A stretch of DNA of 35,608 nucleotides from Bacteroidetes bacterium 4572_114 (GCA_002254335.1 NIVA01000007.1:1-35608); one strand, 5' to 3'. Shown: positions 8,455-18,853, numbered from the stretch's first letter. A program made the numbers and translations. The notes: generated by a model from the sequence alone, not told the origin.

Positions 8455-10605
8455 ATGAAACAGATTATTTTCACAACCTTAATGTTGACTTTCTGTATCG
8501 GGCCTGTATTTCCTCAGCAGTGGCTAAATGTTGGGCCATACAACGGTCACGGGCCAATTATCGAAGGCCTTATCCAGGACACTTCCAACCCGCAGGTACT
8601 TTATGCTGCTTCAAATGGCGAAGGTATTTATAAAAGCCTCGATAAAGGCGACACATGGGCACAAATAAGCCAGAACGCTGTTACAGGCCAGATGAGCACT
8701 TTAGCCATTTCACCTGGTAATCCCGAAAACATCTACACTGGAGGGTCCGGGGGCAAAATTTACAAAAGTCCAGATGGGGGCAATATGTGGATTGATATTA
8801 GCGGAAACCTGCCGGCAGGCCATATCGGTGATATAGAAATTATGCCCGGCCAGGGTGCAGTTTATGTTGCCATGGCCGGACCGCTTTATAATGAAGGCGG
8901 TGTTTTTATGACAAACAATGAAATTGACTGGATAGAAATATCCCAGGATTTCGCAAACAAAAAGGTAAATTCATTTGAGATAAGTCCTGCAGACCCACAA
9001 GTATTTTTTGCGGCAACACAACAGTATTCAACAAATGGCATCCTCTACAAAAGTTTGGATGGGGGCATTACCTGGTCGGAGGTATTGGACAAAACCATCT
9101 CCGACTTGAAATTTGACCCCAATAATAATCAGAAAATTGTTGCTGCAGCAGAATCTGAAAGAATTTACAGGAGTGAAGACAACGGGGTTTCCTGGGATTA
9201 CTATTATGGTTTTCCTTCCATTACAGATTTTTTAGATGTTACTTTCAACAGTAACAATAGCAACGAAATGCTGGTGGCCAGTCAGGGTTCAAATTATGCC
9301 ATCCCGGGGATTTACAAGAGTGTCAACGGAGGTGAATCCTGGTTTGGTTCGGACAACGGAATGACATCAAGGTATGTATTTTCAGTTTTATTCGATATGG
9401 AAAACGGCCAGAATGCATTTTGTGGTAGCAGATTAGGTTTTCACAAATCGGCAGATGGTGGCGAAAACTGGGAAACTTCCATACTGGGAATGAAACGCCT
9501 GTTTGTTTATTCGATACTAATAAACGACAGTAATCCCGATCATTGGATTGCGGACACCGATGTAGGAATGCAGATCACCGAAAACCAGGGTCAGGACTGG
9601 GCCCAGGCCAATGGTTATTGCACACCAAAAATCTATTTGCCGGGCACGGATACAGTTTATGGTATTATTGGGGAAGGATCATATTCCGATGGAATATATA
9701 TCAGTAATGATGACGGATATAATTGGCAGGTATTGGAATGGATGATGAATGTTACTGATCTGGATGTTGTAAATAAAAACCCTTCAACATTGTATGTGAT
9801 ATCATCTGGTTCAGTTGGTAAGTCTGTAAACGGGGGCTTGAACTGGTCTGCCGCTTCAAGTGGAATTAATGAAGATCCGGTACTATGCCTTGAGATTGAT
9901 CAAAATCACCCCGACACCATTTTTGCCATCACCTCATCAAAGGTATGGAAAACGATAGACGGAGCGGTTTCATGGGCTGAAATACCCGGGCCATTTGCCG
10001 ACTATAATCCACTTACTTTAACTATTGATCCGCAAAATACAGAACTGATTTATATCGGGGCCGATGAGGTATTGATTACAAGTACAAATGGCGGAACGGA
10101 TTGGACTGTTGAAAGTTTACCTTGTTCGGGTTTACGTACAATTGCTTTAAGCCCGGTTTACGAAGGGGTTATTTTTACAGGTTTTGATACAGAAGGGATT
10201 TATATAAGCCTTGACCAGGGATTGAACTGGACGGAAATGAATGAAGGGCTAAACAATAAAACAGTTAACTGCATGTCAATCAGTCCTGGTTCGGATTTTT
10301 TACTTTGCGGGACCCACGGGGATGCAATTTTCAAGGCGGATATTTCATTTGTTGGGGCGGGGGTTGCAGGAAATATCGAAACCAAATCCCTGAACATTTT
10401 CCCTGTCCCTGCTAAAGATAAGGTTTATATTAATATAAATTACGAATTTGAATCGATAGAGATTTACAACATCAATGGGGAACTCCAAATAATCTCCCAC
10501 CAAAAGGAAGTTGTAATATCAGAACTTTCTCGCGGTATTTATTTCGTTGCAGTAGTTTTAGCAAATGGACGTAAAATTGAAACTAAAAAAATTGTCAAAT
10601 TATAG
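8455..10605 (+). CDS. Secreted BNR/sortilin-like beta-propeller protein with T9SS C-terminal sorting domain
   Basis: Repeated IYKSxDGGxxW motifs; signal peptide MKQIIFTTLMLTFCIGPVFPQ; C-terminus LNIFPVPAKDKVYI...GIYFVAVVLANGRKIETKKIVKL. Confidence 0.87.
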   Translation: MKQIIFTTLMLTFCIGPVFPQQWLNVGPYNGHGPIIEGLIQDTSNPQVLYAASNGEGIYKSLDKGDTWAQISQNAVTGQMSTLAISPGNPENIYTGGSGGKIYKSPDGGNMWIDISGNLPAGHIGDIEIMPGQGAVYVAMAGPLYNEGGVFMTNNEIDWIEISQDFANKKVNSFEISPADPQVFFAATQQYSTNGILYKSLDGGITWSEVLDKTISDLKFDPNNNQKIVAAAESERIYRSEDNGVSWDYYYGFPSITDFLDVTFNSNNSNEMLVASQGSNYAIPGIYKSVNGGESWFGSDNGMTSRYVFSVLFDMENGQNAFCGSRLGFHKSADGGENWETSILGMKRLFVYSILINDSNPDHWIADTDVGMQITENQGQDWAQANGYCTPKIYLPGTDTVYGIIGEGSYSDGIYISNDDGYNWQVLEWMMNVTDLDVVNKNPSTLYVISSGSVGKSVNGGLNWSAASSGINEDPVLCLEIDQNHPDTIFAITSSKVWKTIDGAVSWAEIPGPFADYNPLTLTIDPQNTELIYIGADEVLITSTNGGTDWTVESLPCSGLRTIALSPVYEGVIFTGFDTEGIYISLDQGLNWTEMNEGLNNKTVNCMSISPGSDFLLCGTHGDAIFKADISFVGAGVAGNIETKSLNIFPVPAKDKVYININYEFESIEIYNINGELQIISHQKEVVISELSRGIYFVAVVLANGRKIETKKIVKL

Positions 10606-10653
10606 GGAAAATCATATTGGCTAAATATTCATATTTTTGCAAAAACTTAACCC

Positions 10654-10875
10654 ATGAAACAATTTATTGTTACTATTCCTAAACAAGAGGAAGCCTTCTT
10701 TAAAAAATTAATGCAAAGCATTAACTTTATCGACTTTTCTGAAGAAGACACAATTTATAGTATTCCTGATTCTCACAAAACTTTAGTTAGGGAACGAATT
10801 GAGAAATATGGTTCGGATAGAAGCAATTATCTCTCCCGGAAAGAACTGGATGAAAAGATTAAATTTAAACAATAA
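10654..10875 (+). CDS. Small antitoxin-like protein paired with a ParE-like toxin remnant
   Basis: 73 aa, charged; directly followed by a ParE-like remnant. Confidence 0.55.
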   Translation: MKQFIVTIPKQEEAFFKKLMQSINFIDFSEEDTIYSIPDSHKTLVRERIEKYGSDRSNYLSRKELDEKIKFKQ

Positions 10876-10877
10876 TT

Positions 10878-11078
10878 TATGTTGTAATAATAAATCAGGA
10901 GGTTTATACTGATCTGGAGAAGGAAATTAGCTGGTATGATGATGTTCATTGCCTTCCAATTAACAAATTTCCTTATATGATACATTACAGGATAGATGAG
11001 TTCAAACATTTGGTTTTTATTGAAGCTATTCTACATACCAGTCGAAATCCTTCAATGTGGAAAAAGAAAAACCAATAA
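10878..11078 (+). pseudogene. ParE/RelE-family toxin remnant with internal deletion and no start codon in frame
   Basis: Frame reads YVVIINQEVYTDLEKEISWYD then DVHCLPINKFPYMIHYRIDEFKHLVFIEAILHTSRNPSMWKKKNQ*. The middle of the domain is missing; the nearest ATG (10879) runs into a stop after two codons. Confidence 0.7.
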
Positions 11079-11118
11079 TCCCCAACTTGCATCCCTGGCA
11101 AAGAAAATTTACAAAATA

Positions 11119-11210
11119 GCTGTCAGACAGTTGCCCGCTTGCTGGATTATTGGATAAGAACAAATAGCATCGCAATACTATATTTGAAACACATAAACTG
11201 TCTGATAGCT
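11119..11210. repeat. Inverted repeat AGCTGTCAGACAGTT ... AACTGTCTGATAGCT (14/15)
   Basis: Arms 11119-11133 and 11196-11210, non-coding. Confidence 0.7.
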
Positions 11211-11405
11211 TTCATCTTCAATCACCAAAAACTTGAGTCCACTCCGATAAGTGAAATTTTACCGCGAAACTTGTCCGTATGGATGCGCAAATAAAAATTA
11301 TCAATAAGTTGTTATTTAAGAATTTACGAATGATATAATTTCACGAATTTCCGAAAACAAAGTTTTCGGAGCGGTCTCAAACTTTAAACTCCAAACTCCT
11401 CCCCC

Positions 11406-13073
11406 CTACCTCAAAACCCTGGCCGAAAATACCTCACCATCCACCAAAAGTTTTACGATATAAACCCCGGTTTTGGCTTTGGATAAATCAAAACTAACCA
11501 GGCCCGATGAAGGTATTGATCCTTCGGATAAATAAACCCTCTCACCTAAAACATTAAATACCTCAACTTTCAGTAATTGTCCCTGAAAGGCTCTCACATC
11601 AATATTAACCAGGCCGGTGGTTGGATTTGGAAAAACTGCCAACGGATTTTCTTTTTTCTGTTCATTAATCCCGACAATCGAAATACCATCAATTTCATCT
11701 AAACCGGTATTATCAGGGTCGAGCCATGGTTTAAGCCGGGTTGAATCGGCATTGCCAATCTTGTCCCAGGAATAGGAAAATTTACCATAATAATCAGGGC
11801 CGGTAAGGTTTGAACAACTGGCATCGCCTCCGGTAAGCTGGCCTACCATCCTGCCATCAATATTAAAAATAGGGCACCCTGACGAACCTGGCTCTGTAAC
11901 ACCGTGCCCGTTTTCAGTTTCCGACCAAACCACTTTCCAATGTGTGCCCCCGATACTGCCCCAATTTGTTGAGGTCAAGGTTGAGGTGTATGTCGATATT
12001 TTTCGGATATCGCCCTGTGGCTGATGGATGGTAACACCCTCGGGGCTGGCATCACCAATATTGCTCCATCCTACAAAGTAGGGGTTATAATTTTCGGGGA
12101 CATTCACGTTTAACTTTATCAACTTAAAATCGGAGGCCACCCCTGCCCCACCGGCAGCGGCAACCTTTGAAGCACCAACAATGGTATATGAATCGAACAA
12201 AGTATCGCTTGACGGATCTTCACAATCAGGCCCCTCATACCTGAAATAAAAAATCCAGGCATCCAAATCATCCGGTGTGGCATCTGCCCCGCAATGATCT
12301 GCCGTTATTAAATAAGGTGTCCCGTCCTGCCGGGTATTGTTTACCAAAGTACCGGAACATAAGACCGAAGAGCTTCCCGACTGTTTGACAATAATCTTGC
12401 ATGAGCCATTTTTCTGATCCTGCCATTCATTTCCTTCCAGGCAATTTACATTTACCTCGCATGGCCCGGAACTACCAAATCCACGGCCCCCAAAAATCCT
12501 TTCGGCGGTGCGGTAAACATATCCCACTTCGCCGATGATAATTTCGGGCTTCTCTTTTAATCCGTAAGGTTGAACATATTCAAGGATGACCTGTTCACCA
12601 TAAATCATTTCGGTGGCAAACACCCCGCCATCATTATTGGTTTTATGGTTAAAGGCACCAATCACCTGCCATTTATTTGTATTGTACAGAAATAATCCCC
12701 CACCTTCAGGAATCAAAAATTTATCGTAATAAAGCAATATTGCCTGCGCATTTTCCGAGCTAACGGCCAATCGGCAAATCTTGCCCCCGTCCGGCATGTT
12801 CAACCAATTTCCTTCTTTGGCAAGATTTATTTCAACCGGCCTACATTCGGCAAAACGCATGGGTATGCCATATTTGCCGGTTTCGGCATCTTCGGCAAGC
12901 AACCGTTCAACATCGGGGACAGGGGTTTCAAAAACAGGGAAATCATCATTCTCAATCGAAAACCTTGTTGTTGGCGGCACCCCCCCATAACTGATTTGCG
13001 ATAAAACATTTCCGCTGAAGCCTATCGAAAAGAGCAGAAAGCTTAGGGATGCAATAATTGTATGTTTTTTCAA
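11406..13073 (-). CDS. Secreted trypsin-fold serine protease (lysyl endopeptidase-like) with T9SS sorting domain
   Basis: TPYLITADHC (His), SDFKLIKL (Asp), EPGSSGCPIFN (Ser); C-terminus LAVFPNPTTGLVNIDVR...GVYIVKLLVDGEVFSARVLR. Confidence 0.88.
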   Translation of the reverse strand: MKKHTIIASLSFLLFSIGFSGNVLSQISYGGVPPTTRFSIENDDFPVFETPVPDVERLLAEDAETGKYGIPMRFAECRPVEINLAKEGNWLNMPDGGKICRLAVSSENAQAILLYYDKFLIPEGGGLFLYNTNKWQVIGAFNHKTNNDGGVFATEMIYGEQVILEYVQPYGLKEKPEIIIGEVGYVYRTAERIFGGRGFGSSGPCEVNVNCLEGNEWQDQKNGSCKIIVKQSGSSSVLCSGTLVNNTRQDGTPYLITADHCGADATPDDLDAWIFYFRYEGPDCEDPSSDTLFDSYTIVGASKVAAAGGAGVASDFKLIKLNVNVPENYNPYFVGWSNIGDASPEGVTIHQPQGDIRKISTYTSTLTSTNWGSIGGTHWKVVWSETENGHGVTEPGSSGCPIFNIDGRMVGQLTGGDASCSNLTGPDYYGKFSYSWDKIGNADSTRLKPWLDPDNTGLDEIDGISIVGINEQKKENPLAVFPNPTTGLVNIDVRAFQGQLLKVEVFNVLGERVYLSEGSIPSSGLVSFDLSKAKTGVYIVKLLVDGEVFSARVLR

Positions 13074-13123
13074 AATATTATTATTTTAAGATTCTTGCCA
13101 AAAGTAGGTAAATTCAAAAATGC

Positions 13124-15121
13124 TTATGCCTTTTTATTAGAAGGCAGTTCAAGTCCGTAACCGGATTTTTCATCTTCCCTTTTCAACAGAAGGGCAAATA
13201 TCAACCCAAACAGGCCGAGTATGGCAAACATTGAAATGGTGTAGGTATAATTTAACGGTGTTTTTACTTTTGCCACCGTATTGTCAGTCATTTTCAGGTA
13301 ATTGATATTTACAAAATCAATATCGCCCTTGCCCACTTTTAAGCTAAGTTGCCCATCCGCATTAAAAAACACGTCATGCCTTTCGTCCAGGACATGCAGG
13401 TTGGCAGCGGTGTCGATTATGCTGATTTTAATTTCTTTGGCCTGTTTGACAAAAGATTGATGTTCCTCAGGTATGTCGCACACAAATTTGATGTGGCCCA
13501 GTGTGTCAAGTGTAAAATTACTGCTTGAAAAAAGCTCACGTTCAGGTTCTTCAACTGAAGAAACAACCAGAATCTGATTTCCCGGCCCAACATCAAAATA
13601 CTGCAGGTTTATCATATCTATTTTAACAGCGGCACCAAGCCCACTGAAGAACTTACCGTTTTCATCCGACCTGGATTGCAATTTCCCTGACCACATCATA
13701 TCGCCCGATTTCTCAATAGAGCGTTCAAATCCATCTTCATCTTCACCACGGATAAAATCGCCGGGTAGCTCAAACAGGCTCACCCCGGCCAGGAAATCTT
13801 TGTTTTTAACGGCCTTGTCATTATTGTCAAGATAAGAGGCTTCAATAACTTTTGAGACCTTAAGTTGGGCCATTTGAGCCTTGTTGATGACAATTTCAGA
13901 ATTACTGTTGGTTATATCCAAAATTGAACCGGCCAAAATCGGAAAAATAAACAGCCCCAGGTTTTGTATCGAGAACATTGCCCCATAGGCTGACCCGATC
14001 CGCTTTTCGTCAACAATTTTAGCTACGGAAGGCCACATGGCCGCAGGGACCAAAGCGATGGAAATACCTAACAAAACCAACGGCACAACCGGGTTAATAT
14101 ATGTAAATGCAAGAGTTAGATGGATCAAGGTAAGTAAAATGGAACCAAAAACCATCAGTGTGGCACTACGTCCGAATTTATCCACAACAAGGCCAAACAA
14201 CGGTGTGGCAAACATGGTTACCCAATAAAGTATGGATGCAATTTTCCCGCTGTGCGAAAGGGTCATCCCAAATTTATTTAGCAGAAAATCGGGCGAAAAT
14301 GCCTGGAAGGGAAATACCGCAGAATAAAATGTTACACACAACAAAGTAACATAAATGAAGGATTTGTTGGTAAGCATCTTGCCCAAATCCCTGAAACTAA
14401 AGGAATCATCCGTCTTGATAACTTGTGTTTTGGCACTCAATTGCTTATCAATCTTAATATCGAAAATGGTGTAAACCAGGAAAGCCAAAAAAGCGATCAA
14501 CAGTAAGGATGACGCAAACCAAATGGCAACAGACCAGTGGGAAGCGCTTTCGGCAATTTCGGCCGAATAGAACAAAGCCAAGGCTGAACCGGCACGGGCA
14601 AGCCCAATCTTCACCCCGAAAGCCAGGGCCAGCTCTTTGCCCTTAAACCATTTCACTATCACTTTGCTAACCATAACAATGCTGGTTTCGGCACCAAGCC
14701 CGAAGAAGAAGCGGCCCAGCAGCATCATTTTTAATTCGGGCGAATAACCTGGCAAAAATGAATTGAACAAATCGTAGCCAAAGCCACCATTGCTAAAATA
14801 TTTACTGGCGCCCCAGGCGGTAACCAAACCTCCAATGGCCATCATGCCCACGAACAAAAACCCGGTACGGCGGATGCCCAGCTTATCGAGGATGATACCG
14901 CCCAAAACAGCCATCAACAAAAAAGTATTGGGGATGGAATATGCGGCAACAAACAGCCCATAGTCACCTGATGTGATGTTAAAATTTTCTTCCAACAAAC
15001 GTTTCAGTGGCGAGATGGCATCATAAAAATAGTAATTTGCAGCCTGCACAAAAGCAATCAACAGTAATATTGACCATCGTGTTGATGCCGAATCTTTGAG
15101 GGATTTTTTAAGTTGTTCCAT
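13124..15121 (-). CDS. MFS transporter with a ~215-aa soluble insertion before the last transmembrane segments
   Basis: Close paralog of the next CDS over the MFS regions; the insertion lies between AGSILDITN and PLNYTYTISMFAILG. Confidence 0.85.
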   Translation of the reverse strand: MEQLKKSLKDSASTRWSILLLIAFVQAANYYFYDAISPLKRLLEENFNITSGDYGLFVAAYSIPNTFLLMAVLGGIILDKLGIRRTGFLFVGMMAIGGLVTAWGASKYFSNGGFGYDLFNSFLPGYSPELKMMLLGRFFFGLGAETSIVMVSKVIVKWFKGKELALAFGVKIGLARAGSALALFYSAEIAESASHWSVAIWFASSLLLIAFLAFLVYTIFDIKIDKQLSAKTQVIKTDDSFSFRDLGKMLTNKSFIYVTLLCVTFYSAVFPFQAFSPDFLLNKFGMTLSHSGKIASILYWVTMFATPLFGLVVDKFGRSATLMVFGSILLTLIHLTLAFTYINPVVPLVLLGISIALVPAAMWPSVAKIVDEKRIGSAYGAMFSIQNLGLFIFPILAGSILDITNSNSEIVINKAQMAQLKVSKVIEASYLDNNDKAVKNKDFLAGVSLFELPGDFIRGEDEDGFERSIEKSGDMMWSGKLQSRSDENGKFFSGLGAAVKIDMINLQYFDVGPGNQILVVSSVEEPERELFSSSNFTLDTLGHIKFVCDIPEEHQSFVKQAKEIKISIIDTAANLHVLDERHDVFFNADGQLSLKVGKGDIDFVNINYLKMTDNTVAKVKTPLNYTYTISMFAILGLFGLIFALLLKREDEKSGYGLELPSNKKA

Positions 15122-15154
15122 GAAATTTTATTATAGAATAATGGAATAGACATT

Positions 15155-15198
15155 TACCCCCCGCCTTTTCGCCCGTACGGGCGAAAAGGCGGGGGGTA
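15155..15198. repeat. Perfect 44-bp palindrome with no spacer
   Basis: taccccccgccttttcgcccgtacgggcgaaaaggcggggggta; each half is 22 nt and exactly self-complementary. Confidence 0.95.
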
Positions 15199-15414
15199 TT
15201 CACCATTTCAATCCAACCCCCGGCTATGGATTTCACATATAAACCCATATTATGGACGGACAAAATAGTCTGACAGTTGTCCACCCAATTATTTGCTTTT
15301 TATACTAAACATTTTGATAATATCTACATTATAGCATTGTAGCATTTTTGCACATTCCACTAAATCCACGGTAGATCATTGTTTATTCCTCTGTCATCAC
15401 CAGGATCAGGTTTA

Positions 15415-16812
15415 TTAACTAACACTGTTTTCTGTTTTGGTATTTGAGGGAAGTTCCAGGCCGTACCCTGATGTTTTGTCGTCCCATTTCAACAGCAAGG
15501 CAAAAATAAAACCTACAATACCAAACCCAACAAACATAAGCATTGTCGGGGTATAATTTAGCCTGGCCCCTGCTTCAATCATTTCGGGGGTGATGCCGGG
15601 GTTGGTGTTGTCGAGAAGGGTCCCTGCTAAAATCGGGACGCCAAACAACCCCAGGTTTTGTAGCGAGAACATCGCCCCGTAGGCCGTCCCAATCCGGTGT
15701 TCAGGAACTATTTTGGCCACCGAAGGCCACATGGCTGCAGGCACAAGTGAAAATGCTATGCCCAACAATACCATCAATACATATACATTAAAAGTTGTCA
15801 GGCTAAACATCAGATGGACAAAAATCAGCAACAGCGAGCCATATATCATCAGTGAAGCACTCCTGCCTTTTTTATCCACAAACCAACCGAAAAGTGGTGT
15901 AAAAATCACGGTACCATAAGGCAGCAAAGATGCGATGTCGCCAGCGGTTTTTACTGAAACCCCAAATTTGTGGTGGAAAAAATCGGGTGCATATTTTAGA
16001 AATGGAAATACAGCAGCATAAAAAGTTACACACAAAGCAGTAATAAAAAGAAATGACCGGTTGGTAAGGAGTTTGCCCAGATCTGATATTTGAAATTCTT
16101 CATCTTTGTCTATCAGGCTTGCTTTTGTTTGTGTTTGCCTGTCGAGTTTAACATCGTACATAATATAAACCAGAAAAACCAGAAAGCCAACCAATAGCAA
16201 CATTGCGGCAAACCAAACCGGTGCCGACCAAAAATCGGGCATTACCAAACGGGGCGACAAGTTAAAAGCAAGGGCGGTCCCGATACGGGCAATCCCCAGG
16301 TTAAGGGCAAATGCAAGGGCTATCTCATAACCTTTAAACCATTTCACTAAGATTTTACTGGCCACCACAATACTGGTTTCTGCCCCCAGACCAAATAACA
16401 ACATGCCAAACGACATCATTTTTAATCCCGGTGAATAATCTGTCCAAAAGGAGTTCATTAACCCATAACTAAACCCTCCATTATTATAATAATCTGTAGC
16501 GCCATAAGCCGTTAAAAATGCGCCAATTAACATAAATACAGCAAACAACAGGCCTGTTGGCCTTATACCAAGTTTGTCGAGGATAATACCGCCCAGGACG
16601 GCCATTAAAAGAAAAGTATTTGGAAAAGCGTAAAATCCGGCCACAATCCCAAAATCCTGTGAACTAAAATTTAATTTTTCCTGCAATAAAGTTTTCAATG
16701 GCGAAAGAGCATCATAAAAATAATAATTTGCCGCCATCAAAAAGCTGACAATTACCATCATTGCCCAGCGTGCTGAAGCTTTATCACGTAGTGTCCTTTT
16801 TAACTGTTCCAT
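15415..16812 (-). CDS. MFS transporter
   Basis: 12-TM pattern; start taken as MEQLKRTLRDKASARWAMM (ATG at 16812) to match the paralog, not the longer ORF at 16848. Confidence 0.87.
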   Translation of the reverse strand: MEQLKRTLRDKASARWAMMVIVSFLMAANYYFYDALSPLKTLLQEKLNFSSQDFGIVAGFYAFPNTFLLMAVLGGIILDKLGIRPTGLLFAVFMLIGAFLTAYGATDYYNNGGFSYGLMNSFWTDYSPGLKMMSFGMLLFGLGAETSIVVASKILVKWFKGYEIALAFALNLGIARIGTALAFNLSPRLVMPDFWSAPVWFAAMLLLVGFLVFLVYIMYDVKLDRQTQTKASLIDKDEEFQISDLGKLLTNRSFLFITALCVTFYAAVFPFLKYAPDFFHHKFGVSVKTAGDIASLLPYGTVIFTPLFGWFVDKKGRSASLMIYGSLLLIFVHLMFSLTTFNVYVLMVLLGIAFSLVPAAMWPSVAKIVPEHRIGTAYGAMFSLQNLGLFGVPILAGTLLDNTNPGITPEMIEAGARLNYTPTMLMFVGFGIVGFIFALLLKWDDKTSGYGLELPSNTKTENSVS

Positions 16813-16947
16813 GAATTTTGATTTTAAATTAAAATTAAAAAGCCCCAAAAGTACATTTTTTACTAAAAAACCGCGAACTAAAGTTCATAATGTTACCGTT
16901 TCAATTCGGGATATTTTCTTTATTTTGCCAAACATTTCCTCAACAGG

Positions 16948-18489
16948 ATGAAAACACAGGCACACAATATTCTTCTTGTTTTACTGGCCCTGATGTTATA
17001 CGCACATGCAGGGGGCCAGCCTGATTTTTACCTCAAAGCTGGCAAACCTGTTGATTTTGATCCCGAAACCGCAAGCAACCTTTATGCTGCCGATTCAAGC
17101 CATTGTTATTTGCTGCGCCTATCCAATAAGGGATGCATCGAATTTAATACAGGCAACGATGCCTTTATTGAGGCTTTTGATAAGGGCTTAAATCCTGACA
17201 ATTCTATCAGGCTTACCCTAAACTCTCCTAAAAAGTACAGGCGGCTCCAACCGATTGTGTTTCATAAAACAAATGACGGCTATTTAATTTTATGCAAATT
17301 CTACACCTCTGCCAATAAAATAATGAAAGCTTTTCTTATCCGGGCAGATGATACCGGCCATGTTAATAATGAATTGAAGGTTGTTGCTAAAATTGAAAAC
17401 GTCGAACCATCATTAAAAGATTTTCATTTTTTCGATCTTAAAAAAATATTTGAAGGGGAAGAAGCAAGGTATGTGCTTTCCATTTCAACCCCTGCCGAAC
17501 TTTTAATACCTGAGCGAATAAATTTCCTGATATTTGACGAGCAGCTTAATTTGATTGGTGAACGGCTTATTGATTTCCCTGACGATGTTTTGGACTATGA
17601 ATTTTCAGAAATATTATCGGGGATTGGCGGGCCTGTTTTTTTTAGGATAGAGGTCACTAATCCATATTTTCCTGAGAAAACCGTTCACCAGCTTATTGTG
17701 TATGATGTTTTTAAAGACAGGCACCAATCCTTCGAATTTGAATTTGAGCAGGGCAAGATCGCCAAAGCAGGCCTGTTCAAACTTGAAGAAAATAAAATAG
17801 GTTTAACGGGATATTACACAAAAGACGACAAATCTGATGAGCCTGCCGGTGTATTTTATTATGTATTCGATCCTTATGGTGGAAGCCTGCTCAGGCAAAA
17901 AATTTTCAATTTGACCGAAGATGGTTTAAACAGGATCGGCCCCGGCAACCTTGAATCAAAATCAGGGCACGAACATCTGTGCCCTAAATCCATCCACTTG
18001 TCCACCAACAATAATATTGTCCTTGCCTTTGAGTACAACTGGAAAGATATGATGCTGATCCGCGACCAGGAAGGCAAGCTATACCCTAAACAAGTTTTTA
18101 AGGCCAACGAAATTATAATTTTTAATTTCAGTCCAACTGACGCTTTTATTAATATGGGCATCATCCCCAAGCAGCAACTCCTTAACTCCAGGCAGGGATA
18201 TCTTGGATTTTTTAGTTTTCTTATAGGCCAGGAATTGATGCTAATTTATAACGATCATCCCAAAAACCTGAAAGAATACCAAGGCAACAAACTTAAAACC
18301 ATGAAAACACGCTTCGGGCCTGTAATCGTAAATTATAATATCAACAAGTCAACCTACCTAAAAAAGCCACTTGAATTTGGCAAAAGCCCCTGTATTTGCA
18401 AACCCCATGATGTTATTAAACTCTCAGAAAATTCAATGCTATTTTTAAACAAGGGCACAAAAAGCAGGTTAATTAAAATCGGGTTTTAA
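16948..18489 (+). CDS. Secreted protein of unknown function
   Basis: 513 aa, signal peptide-like N-terminus MKTQAHNILLVLLALMLYAHAGG; no recognised domain. Confidence 0.7.
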   Translation: MKTQAHNILLVLLALMLYAHAGGQPDFYLKAGKPVDFDPETASNLYAADSSHCYLLRLSNKGCIEFNTGNDAFIEAFDKGLNPDNSIRLTLNSPKKYRRLQPIVFHKTNDGYLILCKFYTSANKIMKAFLIRADDTGHVNNELKVVAKIENVEPSLKDFHFFDLKKIFEGEEARYVLSISTPAELLIPERINFLIFDEQLNLIGERLIDFPDDVLDYEFSEILSGIGGPVFFRIEVTNPYFPEKTVHQLIVYDVFKDRHQSFEFEFEQGKIAKAGLFKLEENKIGLTGYYTKDDKSDEPAGVFYYVFDPYGGSLLRQKIFNLTEDGLNRIGPGNLESKSGHEHLCPKSIHLSTNNNIVLAFEYNWKDMMLIRDQEGKLYPKQVFKANEIIIFNFSPTDAFINMGIIPKQQLLNSRQGYLGFFSFLIGQELMLIYNDHPKNLKEYQGNKLKTMKTRFGPVIVNYNINKSTYLKKPLEFGKSPCICKPHDVIKLSENSMLFLNKGTKSRLIKIGF

Positions 18490-18631
18490 ATTAATATTCG
18501 ATGCTATCTTTGAAAACAGACTTTGCGTGGGAGGCACGGCCGAAGCAATCTGTCTCAACATTGCAGCGGCTTATTAGTGCCAAAGTACCTCGCATATGAG
18601 ATGCCATTATTTTTCCTGAAATCTCCTGTAA

Positions 18632-18667
18632 CAAGACTCTGACTGGTCTTCGACTCAGTCAGGTCTT
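18632..18667. repeat. Imperfect hairpin CAAGACTCTGACT ... AGTCAGGTCTTG
   Basis: Self-complementary arms in the non-coding 18490-18878 interval. Confidence 0.55.
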
Positions 18668-18774
18668 GGGGGCAATGACTTGTCAGAGTCAGATACCGAT
18701 AATTATTTGGACAAGTCCTGACATGGTCAAAACAAGAAAGGAACCGAATTTTGGTTAAGGCACACCATACCCAA

Positions 18775-18833
18775 TTCCCCTTTCCCCTTTTCCCTTTTTC
18801 CTTTTCCCTTTTCCCCGCCCCCCCTTCTTCCTC
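18775..18833. repeat. Homopyrimidine tract, 58 of 59 nt C/T, irregular TTTTCCC-like units
   Basis: ttcccctttccccttttccctttttccttttcccttttccccgcccccccttcttcctc. Confidence 0.9.
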
Positions 18834-18845
18834 GAATTAATTACC

Positions 18846-18853
18846 TATTTTTG
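18846..18853 (+). promoter_or_regulatory. Candidate Bacteroidota -7 element TATTTTTG upstream of mqnB
   Basis: Matches TAnnTTTG, 25 bp before the ATG; no clear -33 box. Confidence 0.35.

Noticed and set aside
15200-15414. Possible riboswitch upstream of the 665-aa MFS gene
   Set aside because: Could not match any known aptamer consensus by eye; only short hairpins visible.
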